A stretch of 64,000 bases of DNA from Rhododendron vialii (taxonomy: Eukaryota > Streptophyta > Magnoliopsida > Ericales > Ericaceae): assembly GCF_030253575.1 (NCBI RefSeq), contig NC_080564.1, forward strand, positions 26,888,561 through 26,952,560. The letters are read 5' to 3'. Positions 24,116 through 36,390 of the stretch are shown one piece after another. The notes beneath the pieces are model-generated. The model ran no database searches, was not told where the DNA came from, and saw nothing but the letters and a program-made list of their open reading frames with translations. Every line of letters begins with the position of its first letter. Position 1 is the first letter of the stretch. The position numbers and the translations under genes were made by a program.

Positions 24116-24148
24116 GAAGAAATGAAGGCTTGGTTGGAGATGCTCTTA

Positions 24149-25490
24149 TGGTCCTTACAATAAATACTCCATCATAATGCCCAAACTACTAGATAAGTTT
24201 CCAATACGGTTAAATGAGATTTGAAAATCTGCTTTTCAATAAGAAATTTTTTTAAATGAATTTTTTTTTTTAGGAACAATAAGAACCTCTTTATTACTAA
24301 TACAATTCGCTGTGTGTATTTAATGCAACTGAAAAAACAGCTATTGCACACGGGTAAGATTTTTAAAGAAGATTGAACTAGAGAATTTATTACTACTAGT
24401 AATTGCTCTAGTATTCCATGAGTAAATATTGAGCTACCCAAGGAGTAGATGATCAATTTTATTGATGTTGTAGTACTTGTTTGTTGGAACCAGTAAAGAT
24501 TACTGCTATCTTTTTCTGGTAGTGAAAAGGACAAGAGATGAGTGATTTTCGGAGACAGGTAGTGAGAATACCTAGAGTGACAAAACAAGTGGTAGGCAGG
24601 GACGGAAAGCCATTGATCACTCCATATGCCTTGAAAGGTGTAGTGATTTATGACAAGACCAAGATAAGTTTGGGTGATGGATTTTAGGCATGGCAGGCAG
24701 CAAGGTTGATATGTTTTTTTTTTCAATCGTTAAGGCCGAAGAAGGTAATAGCTAGATCATGAAATTCAAACGGGTGCGAGAGGATGCCAACACGCCTTGA
24801 ATCCGTGACCACATGAAAGCCAAACCCAATGGGAACAAACCAATTGAGATCTTGGCTACCACCCCGGGTGGCAGGAAGGTTGAATTCAAAGAATCAAATT
24901 CACAGATCCTGAGTCCAGATCCTTCCTGCAGGATCAAGGGAATTTTGTACTCCTATCTTGGGGTCAAGTCTCATCCAGTTTTTATGGACTTGCCCTAAGC
25001 ACTACACTCTAACATGAATCAACTATATGTATGTCAATAAAACTTAGGCAAATGGTGGCGGTCGCCGGTTGGCACTTTTAGAAATTTAAAAAAAAAAAAT
25101 CATGTTCTGTATTTATCCTGTAATTATGTAGGTAGTTAGGTATATTACACATTGTCATATTTTAGCTTCATATGTTCAGGACATCGTTAAGGATGATGAT
25201 GTGTTCGTTCTTTAGTTTGGTGGTGAAGACCTAAGGACGCATTTGGGGCACCGCCACCCCAAAGATATTGAATAATTACTTATCAAAAAAAAAAGGATAT
25301 TGAATAATTTTTTCTAATTGAGGATCAATCCCTTATGTCATCTCGCACGTTTTGACAGAAAGTATAAGAGAGAGGACTTGAACAAGGTGCACGATATATT
25401 CAAAAAAAAAAAAAAAACAAGGTGCACGATTGCACAATGAGGCGGCTAAATATCGTACTAAGCTGCAAAAAAAATTTGACCAATTATAAG
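24149..25490. other. No recognised gene
   Basis: Mixed AT-rich sequence. A short segment ending in a long A tract at about 25403-25418 is followed by a repeat of the preceding AACAAGGTGCACGAT (25383 and 25419), which looks like a small retro-insertion scar. The frame at 24172-24726 has no family motif. Confidence 0.4.
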
Positions 25491-25707
25491 GAGTGATTTT
25501 TCAGTGCCGAGCGGGTATATCCTACGTGGTACCCGCTCGGCTCATCCGAGTCGTCCGATACACTTTTGGACAGCTCGGATTGAAACCCTCTCTCTCCTCT
25601 CACCCCAACACTCTCTCTCTAAATCTGAGCCGTTCAAACACGCAATAGACGGCTCAGATGCGCAAGCGGGCACCACATGGTACCCGCTCGGCACTGGAAA
25701 AAATTTC
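25491..25707. mobile_element. Mutator-type MITE, 217 bp
   Basis: It is flanked by an exact 9-bp duplication AATTATAAG (25482-25490, 25708-25716), or 10 bp counting the shared C. Inverted ends contain CAGTGCCGAGCGGGTA on the left and TACCCGCTCGGCACTG on the right. It has no coding capacity. Confidence 0.88.
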
Positions 25708-25868
25708 AATTATAAGTTACTATCATAGTACTATGTGGAATTGTCTACGTACATTCCACCAATAAATAAGAGCAACAAAATCCCAAGAGCGATTGACTTG
25801 ATGGTCCATATTTGGGACATAGGAATTTGCTCCCTCCTAAGAGCATGTACATCAATAATAGGAAAAAT

Positions 25869-26298
25869 GAGTATAAATTCTATCCACCTCAAGTGGAAAT
25901 CATGGGTTTTCCACCACCACCAATTGTGGGTCCCGTCGTGTATTTTTTTCAGTAATCTGAATCGTTCATCTTGTAGAGCTTGCAGAGTAGTATATTTTCG
26001 CAAAAAATCAGTTTTATCATACATGAATAGGTATATAAAAAATTGAATTTTGGTTAACAAAATCAACGGTAGATAAGTTTAAAGTTAAACAATCCATAAC
26101 CATCTATTTTGTAAACTAAAATTTAATTTTTGATGTACCTATCAATATCTGATAAACATGATTTTTTGAGTCAACATACTACTCTACGGACCCTACAAGA
26201 TTAACGGTTCAGATTACTGAAAAAATCACACGATGGGGTCCGCAGTGGGTGGTGGAAACCCCATAGTTTCCACCTAAGGTGGAAAGAATTTAAACTCT
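25869..26298. mobile_element. Mutator-type MITE, 430 bp
   Basis: Flanks AGGAAAAAT (25860-25868) and AGGAAGAAT (26299-26307) differ at one base, fitting a 9-bp duplication. Long inverted arms of about 190 bp share TCCACCT.AGGTGGAAA, TTTCCACCACC, TTTCAGTAATCTGAA.CGTT and a GTAGAGC.TGCAGAGTAGTAT-like block. Part of the arm (CTGAA.CGTTCA.TTTGTAGAGC) is related to the element at 16536, so they may share an ancestral family. Confidence 0.85.
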
Positions 26299-26307
26299 AG
26301 GAAGAAT

Positions 26308-27615
26308 ACTAGTAGTGAAAAAGGTACAATTTCTACTTTATCTATCCAATTTTTGCTCTCATCCTACACCAGTCTTTCTATCATTTTCTCTCTATTCAAC
26401 AAATATCATAAAATATTACAAAATGTGTATATATCATATATACACACACAAAAAGTATATGCAGAAGGAGAGGGAGGGATATGAATATTATAATATTTTA
26501 TTAGATACCTTGTGAATAATTTTAAGGTAAAAGTAGAGAACCACTCTTCATAAATGTAAAATATCTACCCTTTTACCTAATCTCATGCAAGTGATTTTTG
26601 GGTTTTTCCTCTCTAGAGTAGCTAATATTCTCTTTTAAATAAGCTAGTCTACGTGCTCTAAAGGTTTCATATTTTAAATCTCTCAGGTGTGATCAACTTT
26701 TTTGGGCTAGTCCATATAAATTTTTGCTCCGACTTTAATCGGCCTCTCGCAAGTGGCTGGTGAAATTGGGCTCCTAGGATTAGTCGAGATGCGCGATGGC
26801 CCGAACACTAGAGTTATAAAAAACAAAAAATGAAAATATTTTTTGTTTTTTTTTTTTTTTTACGGAAGTGAAAATAGTATACAGGAGTAACTAATTGTGA
26901 AGTCCACTTGTCCACTCTGTCTGCAACCAGAATTTGGTGGTCTAACCTTATATTGAATTCTCTCAGTCACCACCAACAGAAATAGGAAAGAAAGGGAAAG
27001 AAATGTTTTGCCAAAATTTGGATGGACTTGGGGGGCTGAGCATTCAGTTGCGCGCTCAATCTCACCGTCTCTTTAGGTAATTAATAGTCCAGATTTTAAA
27101 AGAACTCTTCTAAAAAAAAGTAGTGAGATTGAGTGCTACTCGATGATGCTGTCCCTAGGATGCCCGCCCAAGTTGGCTAAATGTGGGGGGACCCCACTGC
27201 AATGCCCATCCACTTAGGGTGTGCTTTCAACGTTTGATGATCTACCAAGAAAAATACAAAAACATTCCAACGGCTCGAAGCAGTACCCCCACACTTTCAT
27301 AAAATTTCCCCCCTCTAATTAGAAAGGAATGTCCCGACTCCTAACCACTTTGGGGTATGAATAAGAGAGAACATGAATGAACATCTCAAAAATCTGCGAC
27401 TTGCATTATATTTCCTGAAATTTCATGTCAAGCGTACAAAAAAAAGTAGCTTCGAGAATCATCTACAAATTTTGACAGCTACTTTATATACAACCGCGTA
27501 ATAGTGGAAACTGAAATAACATATGCCACCTCCATCCAAAAGAGAACACGCTTGTAGATACGGGCAAACGAATGGTAAGAATACTGCCAGCCGATAAGGA
27601 ATAAGAGTTAAGTCA
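26308..27615. other. No recognised gene; 3' side of the response regulator
   Basis: AT-rich sequence with poly-T and poly-A tracts. The last 200 bp before 27616 would hold the 3' UTR of the minus-strand response regulator. Confidence 0.45.
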
Positions 27616-30600
27616 TCAATCTACATTATGCAATCTAGGCCTCTTTAGAGGAGGCTGTATTAATGGTGGTGATGGGCATGGGATGGGTGTTGATGATTGA
27701 TCACATGGCGGTGGCGGTGGCATGTAATCTTGTTGTATCATTCTTTTGCAGCTTCCTTTATCCCTTCCATCTTCCTCTCCTTGGCCTTTCAATACAAAAT
27801 CTTTCAGGCGTTTCACATCTGATAGCTTTACTGGTTTCAGGAGAAAGTCCTCTGCTCCTTCCTCCAAACATCTGTAATTGGGTAAGATGCAAGCTTATTA
27901 GTAGGATGTTTCCGAATCGAAACACAACTTTTGAAATCAACACAATTGTGGGAGTAGCTGAATCTGAGCAAATCAACAAGGCAAGGCTTTAAAACAGTAG
28001 AACAGAATTCAAGATGAACTACAGCAGCAAAATCAGATGTCACTTGATTCTACTTTCCCCCAAGAATTATTCTAGGCCGAATCATCTCACTATAACTATC
28101 GGAATGCAAAGTATTGACTTCACATAGACGTGTTTGTGAGTGTACACGAGCATGGGTGTGTGGATGCATCGTATAGATTTTGAGCAACTTAATAGGCCTG
28201 CAAGCGTTCAGTACAGACTACGGAAGTTCATGTTGGAAGTGAGGAAACAATTCATTAGTACACCACCAGATATACCCCGAATTTGACATAATCATCTCAG
28301 CTAGCTGAGAGGGTCCAATGGGAATTGAACTCAACAGCAGAACAACAGAAATCGGAAATACTAAGCTTTCCAACTGGACAAATCCAACAACTAATATATG
28401 ATCACAATATAATAATGGGCTATTCGGTGCACTCTCTTAATCTTCGTTGGATTCTAACCAATCCAGGTTTTACAAATATAAACAACAAATTATGTTCAGG
28501 CACGTCCCTGGTCAAGGGGAACAAGGCTTGCCCCTTGATTTTAAAATTAGGTGCCCCAATATTTATTAGGGTGTTACGCTAGGTGTAAAAAAAAAAACCC
28601 TATTCTGGATAAACACATACAAAAAAGAGGACCTATTGAAAAAGGAGATTGCGGAAAAGATTGATTATGCTAGCGTAAATACTATTTTTGCCACTAAAAA
28701 TGCAACAACAGTGATATTTAAGTGATATTTTTATGTTCTTCTAATGATCTACTTTCGGAAATTTAATCTACATTATTATGTTCTGTTTTCATTTTAAGAT
28801 TGATTTATTGTTCATTATGTTTGCCCGTCAAAGAGTACGCAAGGAGCCCCAACCTTGAAGCTCTAACCTTAAATCTCAGGAAAGGTCATAACTGTTGTCC
28901 AAATTACATCAAAAATCTTACACATCACTGACGTGAGCAGAGAGACTTGGGCTTCTGTTAAAGATCTGGTGAATAAAAAAATTGCAAATAAAGATTTGGA
29001 GCACATGTTTAAAATCCTCCCAAGATTGGGATGAATTCGTCAACGGATTTGCTTTAGCCCCTTTTTGCTGACTCCCATTGATAGACATGTGCAAATTGTA
29101 TATTTGCATATTTCTACATTCGTACCCTAGCAAGAGATGCAAACTGTAGCATAAAATTTTGAGGGAGGGAAGAATGAGTGGTATTTTCTAGTTTTGAGCT
29201 CCAGTGAGCAAAAAACCCGTTACAAAAATTCGCCTCTAACATAAAATCCATTGCCTGTGGACTTTAGCAATTGCCCAACCGCGTAAAAATATGTTTACAC
29301 GTTTTTTAGCTTCTGGGCGCACGATATATAGGATCTCAGACTGGACATGTCTAATGTTGGAAAGGATTCTCTAAAATGGACTAACATATAAAACTAAAGG
29401 AATCATCTAAAGCTAAATGGGGAGGGGATACGATGCCAATCTTAAAAGTGTACCAACAATAGAATCCTATATATGGTATCCAACTCTGTATCTTGGATTT
29501 TATTTTGATCACGACTGAATTGAAGTTGTGGTCAATTTTATTCAACTTTCTTGCATCAAGAACCACAAGGCTTAAGTAAAAGCATACCTATCGATGCGAG
29601 CTAGAATATTTTCGGATGACATGATCACCACGGGTATTTCTCTCAAAGTTGATGATTCCTGTTCAAGAAAGAAAGCAACATCAATCTTAGCAACCACAAA
29701 TCCTTATCACATATATTCATCTATATAAAGCTAGAATTCCATTTCTCTCATTAAGTAATGAATTTGATTCGTAATCCAGACATTGTAGACAAATCAGGAA
29801 AACCGATAAATCCAAAAGCCCTGCCTTCCCCTAAACAAAAGAACTTTGGCTATTTGCCATTAGTCTAAAGACAACATTGGCTACATCAATTTAAATACCA
29901 TATAGCAAAAATAACTTTGGCTGTTTGCCATTAGTCTAAAGGCAACCAAAAAAAAAATTTATAACTTGACAATTGCCACTAGCCTGAAGACAAAAAAGTA
30001 AATTGGTGGAAACTCAAATTGGACCCAATACAGCAATTTCTCAAACTTCTATTGTCATCTATTCTTATTCCAGAATAGCTTTGCAAATTTATAGTAATAA
30101 CCAACCATTTTCACCACAACCAAACAGAGACCATATATTGCAAACAAAATTACGAAAATCAGAACTCCATCACTAACCTTAATCTTCTTGAGCAGTTCAT
30201 ATCCTGTCATCCCAGGCATCGAATAATCCGTCATAATTAGATTCACCTTCACAAATAAAACACCAATCCATTTGAAAAACTTAAGAATGCTCTGTTTCGT
30301 TCCACATCGACAAAACAGATCCCTAGAATGGCGTAAGCTAGCTAAAAAAACATACTCCAATTTTTGGAGCAAAAAGTTCTTACATCGAATCCAACGGCGC
30401 TCTTGTCTCCGTCCAACCCAAGATACTGCAAGGCTCTCCCCGCACTCTCTACGGCCGTAACTGCAAACACACAAATCCAATTCATTAACCAATCAAGCAA
30501 AAATGAAAATTACGAAAAAGAAAACCTACAGAGACACTCGAAACGACGATGTACCTCTGCAGGAAGAGATCTTCAGCAACCGCTCGATCACCTTCCTGTC

Positions 30601-30732
30601 CACGTGGCTATCATCCACGGCCAGGACATGGAGTTCCCGCGAACCCAACGACGTCGGACGATCTCGTTCCTCCACCGTCTCGGGAGACTTTCGCCGCACG
30701 TACTCGCCGCCGGTCGTTCTCGCCATTACCAT
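27616..30732 (-). CDS. Type-A response regulator (cytokinin signalling), 5 exons, 216 aa
   Basis: Minus-strand exons: 30732-30555, 30460-30384, 30246-30178, 29658-29588, 27871-27616, joined in consistent phases (1, 0, 0, 2) with GT-AG introns, the last about 1.7 kb. The product is almost entirely one receiver domain: [13 protein letters not shown] (acidic Asp pair), [13 protein letters not shown] with the phospho-accepting Asp, PVVIMSSEN, and [14 protein letters not shown] with the conserved Lys. The C-terminus is short and proline-rich ([11 protein letters not shown]...[12 protein letters not shown]) with no Myb-like domain, which separates type-A from type-B regulators. Known type-A members are cytokinin-induced and damp two-component phosphorelay output, competing with type-B factors for phosphotransfer. 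Sequence around the receiver is closest to the ARR3-7/15 group, but I cannot assign one orthologue. A second Met lies two codons in (30726). Confidence 0.95.
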
Positions 30733-30804
30733 GTGTGGCCGGATTTTACGCTGCGAAACCGCGTGTCAAGATTGTGGAGTAGATCTTTGCTGGTTCGAGG
30801 AAGG

Positions 30805-30808
<4 letters not shown>

Positions 30809-30842
<34 letters not shown>
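30809..30842. repeat. (GA)n microsatellite in the response-regulator 5' leader
   Basis: About 16 GA units lie roughly 75-110 bp upstream of the response-regulator start. On the gene strand this is a CT tract, common in plant core promoters and 5' leaders. Confidence 0.9.
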
Positions 30843-30846
<4 letters not shown>

Positions 30847-31070
30847 TGTGTGAGGTTTGCTTTGGTTGTTGTTGTGGTATTTATGGATGGAGGTGTGTGG
30901 GGGAAGTAAGATACGAAATCTATATAAATAGTGTTTTGGTACAACGGGGGGAAATCTGGGAAATCTACTTTTATTAAGGTAAAGGACGAAGAAAGCTGAG
31001 ATTCTGGAGATCTTTGAAAATCCACTCGCACTGTCCTCTACTGCCCCTTTTCCTTTTCCAGACACATGAC

Positions 31071-31071
<1 letters not shown>

Positions 31072-31110
<39 letters not shown>

Positions 31111-31133
31111 ATATATATATATATATATATATA
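31072..31133. repeat. Compound (CT)n(AT)n microsatellite
   Basis: About 16 CT units are followed, after a short interruption, by about 11 AT units. Confidence 0.92.
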
Positions 31134-33639
31134 TGTGTCTTTATATGTACTACTGTATAGTATCTTTCTTTTTTCCCATCAGTATTTCTGCCAAGTATGG
31201 GACTATGATCTTGCAGCGGCTATTTGCACGACAAGAATTTTAAAAAATATAATTATTATATGTAAAAAAAATTTATGTCCAACTTATATAGTCTCACCAT
31301 TACTAAATTTTTTTAATATACATTTCGCCACTGTTAAGGTAAAATCCTGGTTCCGTTCTTAATTTCTGCTATGGGTACAACACTTGTATATCACTTTGTA
31401 TTGGACCATTTTGAGATTCAATACAAATCGTCTGAATATTTGTAAGAACTCTTCAAAAAAAAAATCTGAACAAATCGAAAAGCTTGGAATAGTTGTACAA
31501 GTGTTGTACACAAGGACTTGTTCGTTTTAAATTTTAAAAGAGATTCGAGCAGAAAAAAATAGAAAGAGAAAATGTCATGGGAATTTTAAAGACTCCAAAC
31601 AAACAAACCCTTTGGAAAGTATATACTTCTATAACGCATCTTTGGACATAATAGTACTAACAAATTATACGTAATAGAATGCTCATTATACGTAGAATGC
31701 TCGGTGCGCGTTTTTAGTCGTTACATATTCCATTTGGGTGGCTGGCGCCTCGCATAATTACACTGAAATAGTAACAACGATACTAGCTATGGTCTATGGG
31801 TACCCATTGTGGTGTGGGGATGTTTTGGGGTCCCACAAATAATCTCAACTACCCATTAGTTTAGAATAATTATCCGATTAAATATGGAAAAAAATTAGTT
31901 CGATCAAATAATTATAAGTGCTTAATCCAATTATTTTTCTTCAAATTTATTCAGAACTTGCGATCTTAGATCTTCTAAATGAAAATTTGAAAGAGTAAAT
32001 CAAGTACCCATAATTAACCGATTGACTTGGTGACAAATTAGGGACTTTTTTGGGATCTTGGACAATTTGGGGTATTTGAAACTTTGTTTTTTCTAAAATA
32101 TAATTTGTACATAAGTGGATTGATGTGACTTCAAAAATTTTGATTTGCAAGATTCTTAATGCAGATTTTTCAAATTTTATCTTCAGACTCTGTTAATTCT
32201 ATATTCTAAATTTTTATAGAAGCACATAAATATATTTATTATAGTCAATATAGCTATGAAATTAAGATTAATTTACAGTAAAAGCTAGTATTGTTTTATT
32301 GTAAAAAGTTGAAAATAACTTTTGTAAATATTAAATTAAAAGCTGAGTCTACTCAAGCCCATTTTTAAAATTTTCACAAATTAATTACCTTTTTATCTTT
32401 TCGAAATCTGTAGAATCTGAAAATCTGTTGTATAGCAATTTTTGTAAACACTCAAAACTGATTTCGGAAAATTAGAATTTAAAAAAAAAAAAAAACACCT
32501 CGTAAACATGGACAAGAGCTCTATGAATAGATTATCTCTTTCTAAAAGATCCAGTTTAATGAATATCAATAACTTTATGGATGAAGTATATTTTTCCTCA
32601 TTTAAATCAACAGTAACCATAACTTGGGAACTTTCAAAATTTATTTTACTTTAGTTATGTCGATTAACTTTTTCATATAAAGGTTTGACATTTTAATACA
32701 CGCCTTTGACTTTTAAAAGTTGGTGGAGTAGTATTTTAATGGGAAGAAGAAGTGAAAAAAGATAAAATTACATAAAAGAGTGTTTGCGCATCGATTTTTC
32801 AAAATAAACAAAGGAAAATGCTAAACAATCTACTATAATGGACTGTCAATAAGATAGGAAATGACAGAAAAGACACTCTCTTTTTTATGTGTTGAAATGC
32901 CTCAAAAAGTATTAAAAAAGTGCATCGAATATTTTTATTATTTTTTGTATTCTTATTTCTTTATTGACAATAGCATAAAAACAAAATACCTATTTTGTCA
33001 ATAAAAATTGTTTTCGGTACTTCATATTTAACCATTGGCACTCAATTTTTTTGTCTTTTCTATTTGAAATTATAACAATACCCTTTAAAGTGGATGAACA
33101 CTAAGGTCCTGTTCCGTTGAGGTTATTATTTTTTTAAGTACTTATATTTCTCGCTTTATAAGACGGTCATTCTCTCACAATACATCTTTTTTAATTCAAA
33201 AAATATGTATTTATTAATAATGTAGTTAGTGGAACATACCCTAACAAAATAAAAGGTAATCTGATAATTTCAAATAGGAAAAAGATAAAAAAAAATGAAG
33301 TAATTATCAATGGTTAAATGTGAAGTGCCAAAATCTCTTTCTTTTCTCAATTATTAGAACCAAATCAATATGGATAATTATTCGGTGATCTTTGGTCACC
33401 GGTACATAGTGCTCTAACACCCTAATACACGTACATTTTCTTGGAATCTATATATTTTTACTGGAACCCACATAAACGTGCGATGAATATAGAATAATGA
33501 TGTTGGGCCAAAGCTGTGCCCCAAGACATCAACGATTCAACATCATACGTAATGCCACAGAGGTCGATATCTTATAACCTGATTGAGAACTACTCCGTAT
33601 ATACTAGTGATTAAGAAGAAAAAAAAGGGGGTTTAACTG
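31134..33639. other. AT-rich region, no recognised gene
   Basis: No coding family is recognised. GGGTACCCATTGTGG (31799) and AGTACCCATAATTA (about 32002) suggest a diverged inverted-repeat element related to the one at 41796. Confidence 0.4.
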
Positions 33640-34330
33640 TTCAATTCAAAATGTTGAAAACGTAAACTCTGATAAATATTCAAAGACATATTAATTAATT
33701 AAGACCCTCGTGCGTATTCAAGTCTGATAATGTTTAATTAATAGTAACCCAAGATTAATCTCAATGCTTGAAAAGATATGGTCTTTAATAGAACCGGTCA
33801 AATTCTGACCCTCGTGTATAACGGTGGGGTGTCTCAAAGTTTGACCGGTTCTATTAAAGACCGTTTCTTTTCGAGTATTGAGATTAATCTTGAAATATTT
33901 TCGTAGTTTTGTTGGGTCAAATTTTAAAAAAAAAAATAGTTCACAGAAGCAAAATGGTCCTTTTGTACACTGCACCACATTTACACCAATTAGATCAAGA
34001 GTGTTGCTAATCAAATAAATCAACGTCGTCAGATGTACAAAGGGGGAGAGTTTGTTGAACAAAATTTAGTTGAAAAAATACATCGGCTCTGATTCTTGAT
34101 AAACTATGGATTAGGCCTGTCAATAGATCGGATTTGATCCGAAAAATCCTATCCGAATCCGATAACGTCGATTCGATAATCTGAATCCGATAATCCAAAT
34201 ACGGATCGGATCGGATTAAATCCATTATCAATCCTATCCGAACTTTATTTTTTTATTAGATTCGGATTTGTATCCGGATCCGGCCTATTAACAGGCTGCT
34301 ATGGATACCACTCAAGGAAAAATATAATCT
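33640..34330. repeat. Dispersed repeat, copy 1 (with hairpin)
   Basis: It shares long similarity with 35925-36390: CAAAATGTTGAA, CTCTGATAAATATTCA, AAAGACCGTTTCTTTTCGAG, TTTTGTTGGGTCAA, CTTGATAAACTATGGATA. A 141-bp hairpin at 33751-33891 has arms AAGATTAATCTCAAT and GGTCTTTAATAGAACCGGTC. It is interrupted by a hAT-type MITE at 34112-34298. Confidence 0.8.
34112..34298. mobile_element. hAT-type MITE, 187 bp
   Basis: It is flanked by an exact 8-bp duplication CTATGGAT (34104-34111, 34299-34306), typical of hAT. Ends are TAGGCCTGTCAATAG and, inward from the right, CAGCCTGTTAATAGG. The interior is built of GGATCCGAT-like motifs, like 2645-3012. The paralogous repeat at 36367 has the same target unoccupied. 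Confidence 0.92.
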
Positions 34331-34460
34331 ACTTTATAACTTAGGATATTGTCCATAGTCCCGAGGGGTGGTGTGGTGGTCTTAGCCTCGGATTTAGGTG
34401 TTTGCTCCATTTTAAGTCTCATTTAGTTACTAGGAAAAGTTATGGAACTTACGTCTCTAA

Positions 34461-34710
34461 GGGGGCGTTTCCACTAGCGAATAAGTTTTAGAAAAAATTG
34501 TAGCAATCAAGTTATTAGGTGTTTCTGATAGTGAATGAGTTGTTGAAAAATGTCAAGTTATTTCCAGTAGTGACTAAGTTGTAAATGGGTTTGTGAGTAG
34601 AGTTACTGTATCAAAAAAAATATTTGTTTACAATTTTTTTTTGTTAAATTGAACGAGATAGCAAAATACTGAAACTTATTAATTAATGTGAACGAGATAG
34701 GAAAAACGCC
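34461..34710. mobile_element. Tourist-like MITE, 250 bp
   Basis: It is flanked by TAA on both sides. The ends are GGGGGCGTTTCC and GGAAAAACGCC (inverted). Confidence 0.65.
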
Positions 34711-34999
34711 TAAATTTTTTCTGTTTATATGGAAACATGGCACTTTGCCACCAGGATTAGCTTTCCCTCAAAACATATCCTCCCAAAAAAACCATTTTTG
34801 CGGGGATCTTGTTAGTAGTACTAGACTACTTTCAACATAATTAAACTAAACAACGTATTTTTCAACTTTGCCCGTAAATTCTTTTAATCAAATTGCATAA
34901 AGGAAAATATATTTCACTTTCCTCTACTCCACTTCACTATACAAAATTTCGAGAAATAATTTGCATGCACTAATTTTTTGACAAATGAACGGAGCTCTA

Positions 35000-35184
35000 G
35001 ACTCCGTTCGTTTAAGCGTTTTGGATTTTAAATTCTAATAATTATCATATTTATCTTCAATCATTACTCTCATCATTGTCTCTATCTCTCTCCAATCATT
35101 ACTCATATTTTCAATCATTATTCAATTTCTCTCTACACTTATTACCTACAAATCCAAATCCAAAATACCAAAATGAACGAGGTC
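35000..35184. mobile_element. Tourist-like MITE, 185 bp
   Basis: It is flanked by CTA on both sides. Ends GACTCCGTTCGTTT and AAATGAACGAGGTC are inverted repeats, with AATCATTACTC-like units inside. Confidence 0.7.
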
Positions 35185-35368
35185 CTAAAGTTTCAGGTTA
35201 GATTATCATTGCTAGCAACTCTTGAGGCCACTTCACCTCATAAGCGTGTGAAATAGCTGTGGGAGGAGCTGTAAAGAATAGTCCGAGATGCATGCAAGTT
35301 AGCCCAACTGTCAATGTTTACACGCCTCTGAGTGGTTCCTGAGAAATTAATCTCACTCTCACCACTTA

Positions 35369-35815
35369 GGGCTTGCTTGGATGGAGTTAAAAGAGGAGGG
35401 GAAATATAAGCGGGGGTAAATGGGGTGGGGACCCTGCTTTTGTCGGTGCTTGGATGCAGAATTGGTTCCCCTCTTTTGTTTACATCCCTTCTTCTTTTTG
35501 AACCGTACAAGGGCTTCTGCCATGAAAGTTTTGGGCTTCTCTTGAGTTCCCCAAATTTTATTCGGCTGTAAAGGGGTGGAATTTGGACGAAATCATCATA
35601 CAGCCCTTCTTATCCCCCCCCCCCCCCCAATTTATAAACCATCGAAACAAAGTCAAATTATTCTCCTATATCATACCTCATCCAAACCATATACTATTTT
35701 ATCTCCCTTCCATAAATATCAAATTGATGTGGGCCAACCAAAAATAATACTCCCAACTATCTTATCCCCTTCATATTTTTAACCCTCAAAATTTTACCTG
35801 TATCCAAACATGCCC
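35369..35815. mobile_element. Tourist-like MITE, 447 bp
   Basis: It is flanked by TTA on both sides. Ends GGGCTTGCTTGGATGG and ATCCAAACATGCCC are inverted. A C homopolymer of about 18 bases lies inside at about 35607-35628. Purine-rich on the left and pyrimidine-rich on the right, so the arms pair loosely over most of the length. Confidence 0.75.
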
Positions 35816-35924
35816 TTATGTGTGTAGGTGCTATGCTCCAACGAGACCCAGTTCAAATTAATTGTTCAAAATATTTAATAATTGACCTGTTTGAAAACCT
35901 GGTATATATACTAGATATAAAAAA

Positions 35925-36390
35925 AAAGTTTAATTAATCAGTTCAAAATGTTGAATAGGTCACCTCTGATAAATATTCATAGACATGTTAATTAGACACA
36001 ATATATACATATGAATTAATGGTAACATAATGTTTGAATTCTGACCCTCACGTATATTGGTGGGTGTCTCGAGGTTTGACCGGACCCGAGGTTTGACTGG
36101 TGCTATAAAAGACCGTTTCTTTTCGAGTATTAAACATCAATCTTGAAATATTTTCGCAGTTTTGTTGGGTCAAGTTTTAAAAAAAAAAAATTAAAGATCA
36201 CAAAAGTATAGCGGTTCTTGTTTTAGACCGTACCACATTTACACCAACTGGGAAATAAAATCAACCACATCAATTTTACACAATGAGGAACTTTTGTTGA
36301 ACAAAACAAATATAACTAATTTAAGCGAGTTTGAAAAAAATAAATCGGCTGTGGTTCTTGATAAACTATGGATAACACTCAACGAAAAAA
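35925..36390. repeat. Dispersed repeat, copy 2 (unoccupied)
   Basis: It matches 33640-34330 with scattered changes but lacks the hAT-type insertion: CTTGATAAACTATGGATAAC reads straight through at about 36359. The hairpin of copy 1 has decayed here. Confidence 0.8.

Larger units (their letters stand above)
18285..24145. mobile_element. Tourist-like MITE, interrupted by a solo LTR and a MULE
   Basis: Left end TTA|GAGCATCTCCAATAC (18282) and right end GGTTGGAGATGCTC|TTA (24132-24148) are inverted and share a TTA duplication. Subtracting the two later insertions and their duplications leaves an element of about 405 bp, the normal size for this MITE class. A related element with the same GAGCATCTCCAA ends is intact at 52203-52478. 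Confidence 0.8.

Noticed and set aside
24172..24726. 184-aa minus-strand frame
   Set aside because: Hydrophobic low-complexity translation of AT-rich DNA, with no family motif.
30364..30909. Long plus-strand frame over the response regulator start
   Set aside because: It is antisense to exons 1-2 and runs into the GA microsatellite; the receiver-domain gene on the other strand explains the open frame.
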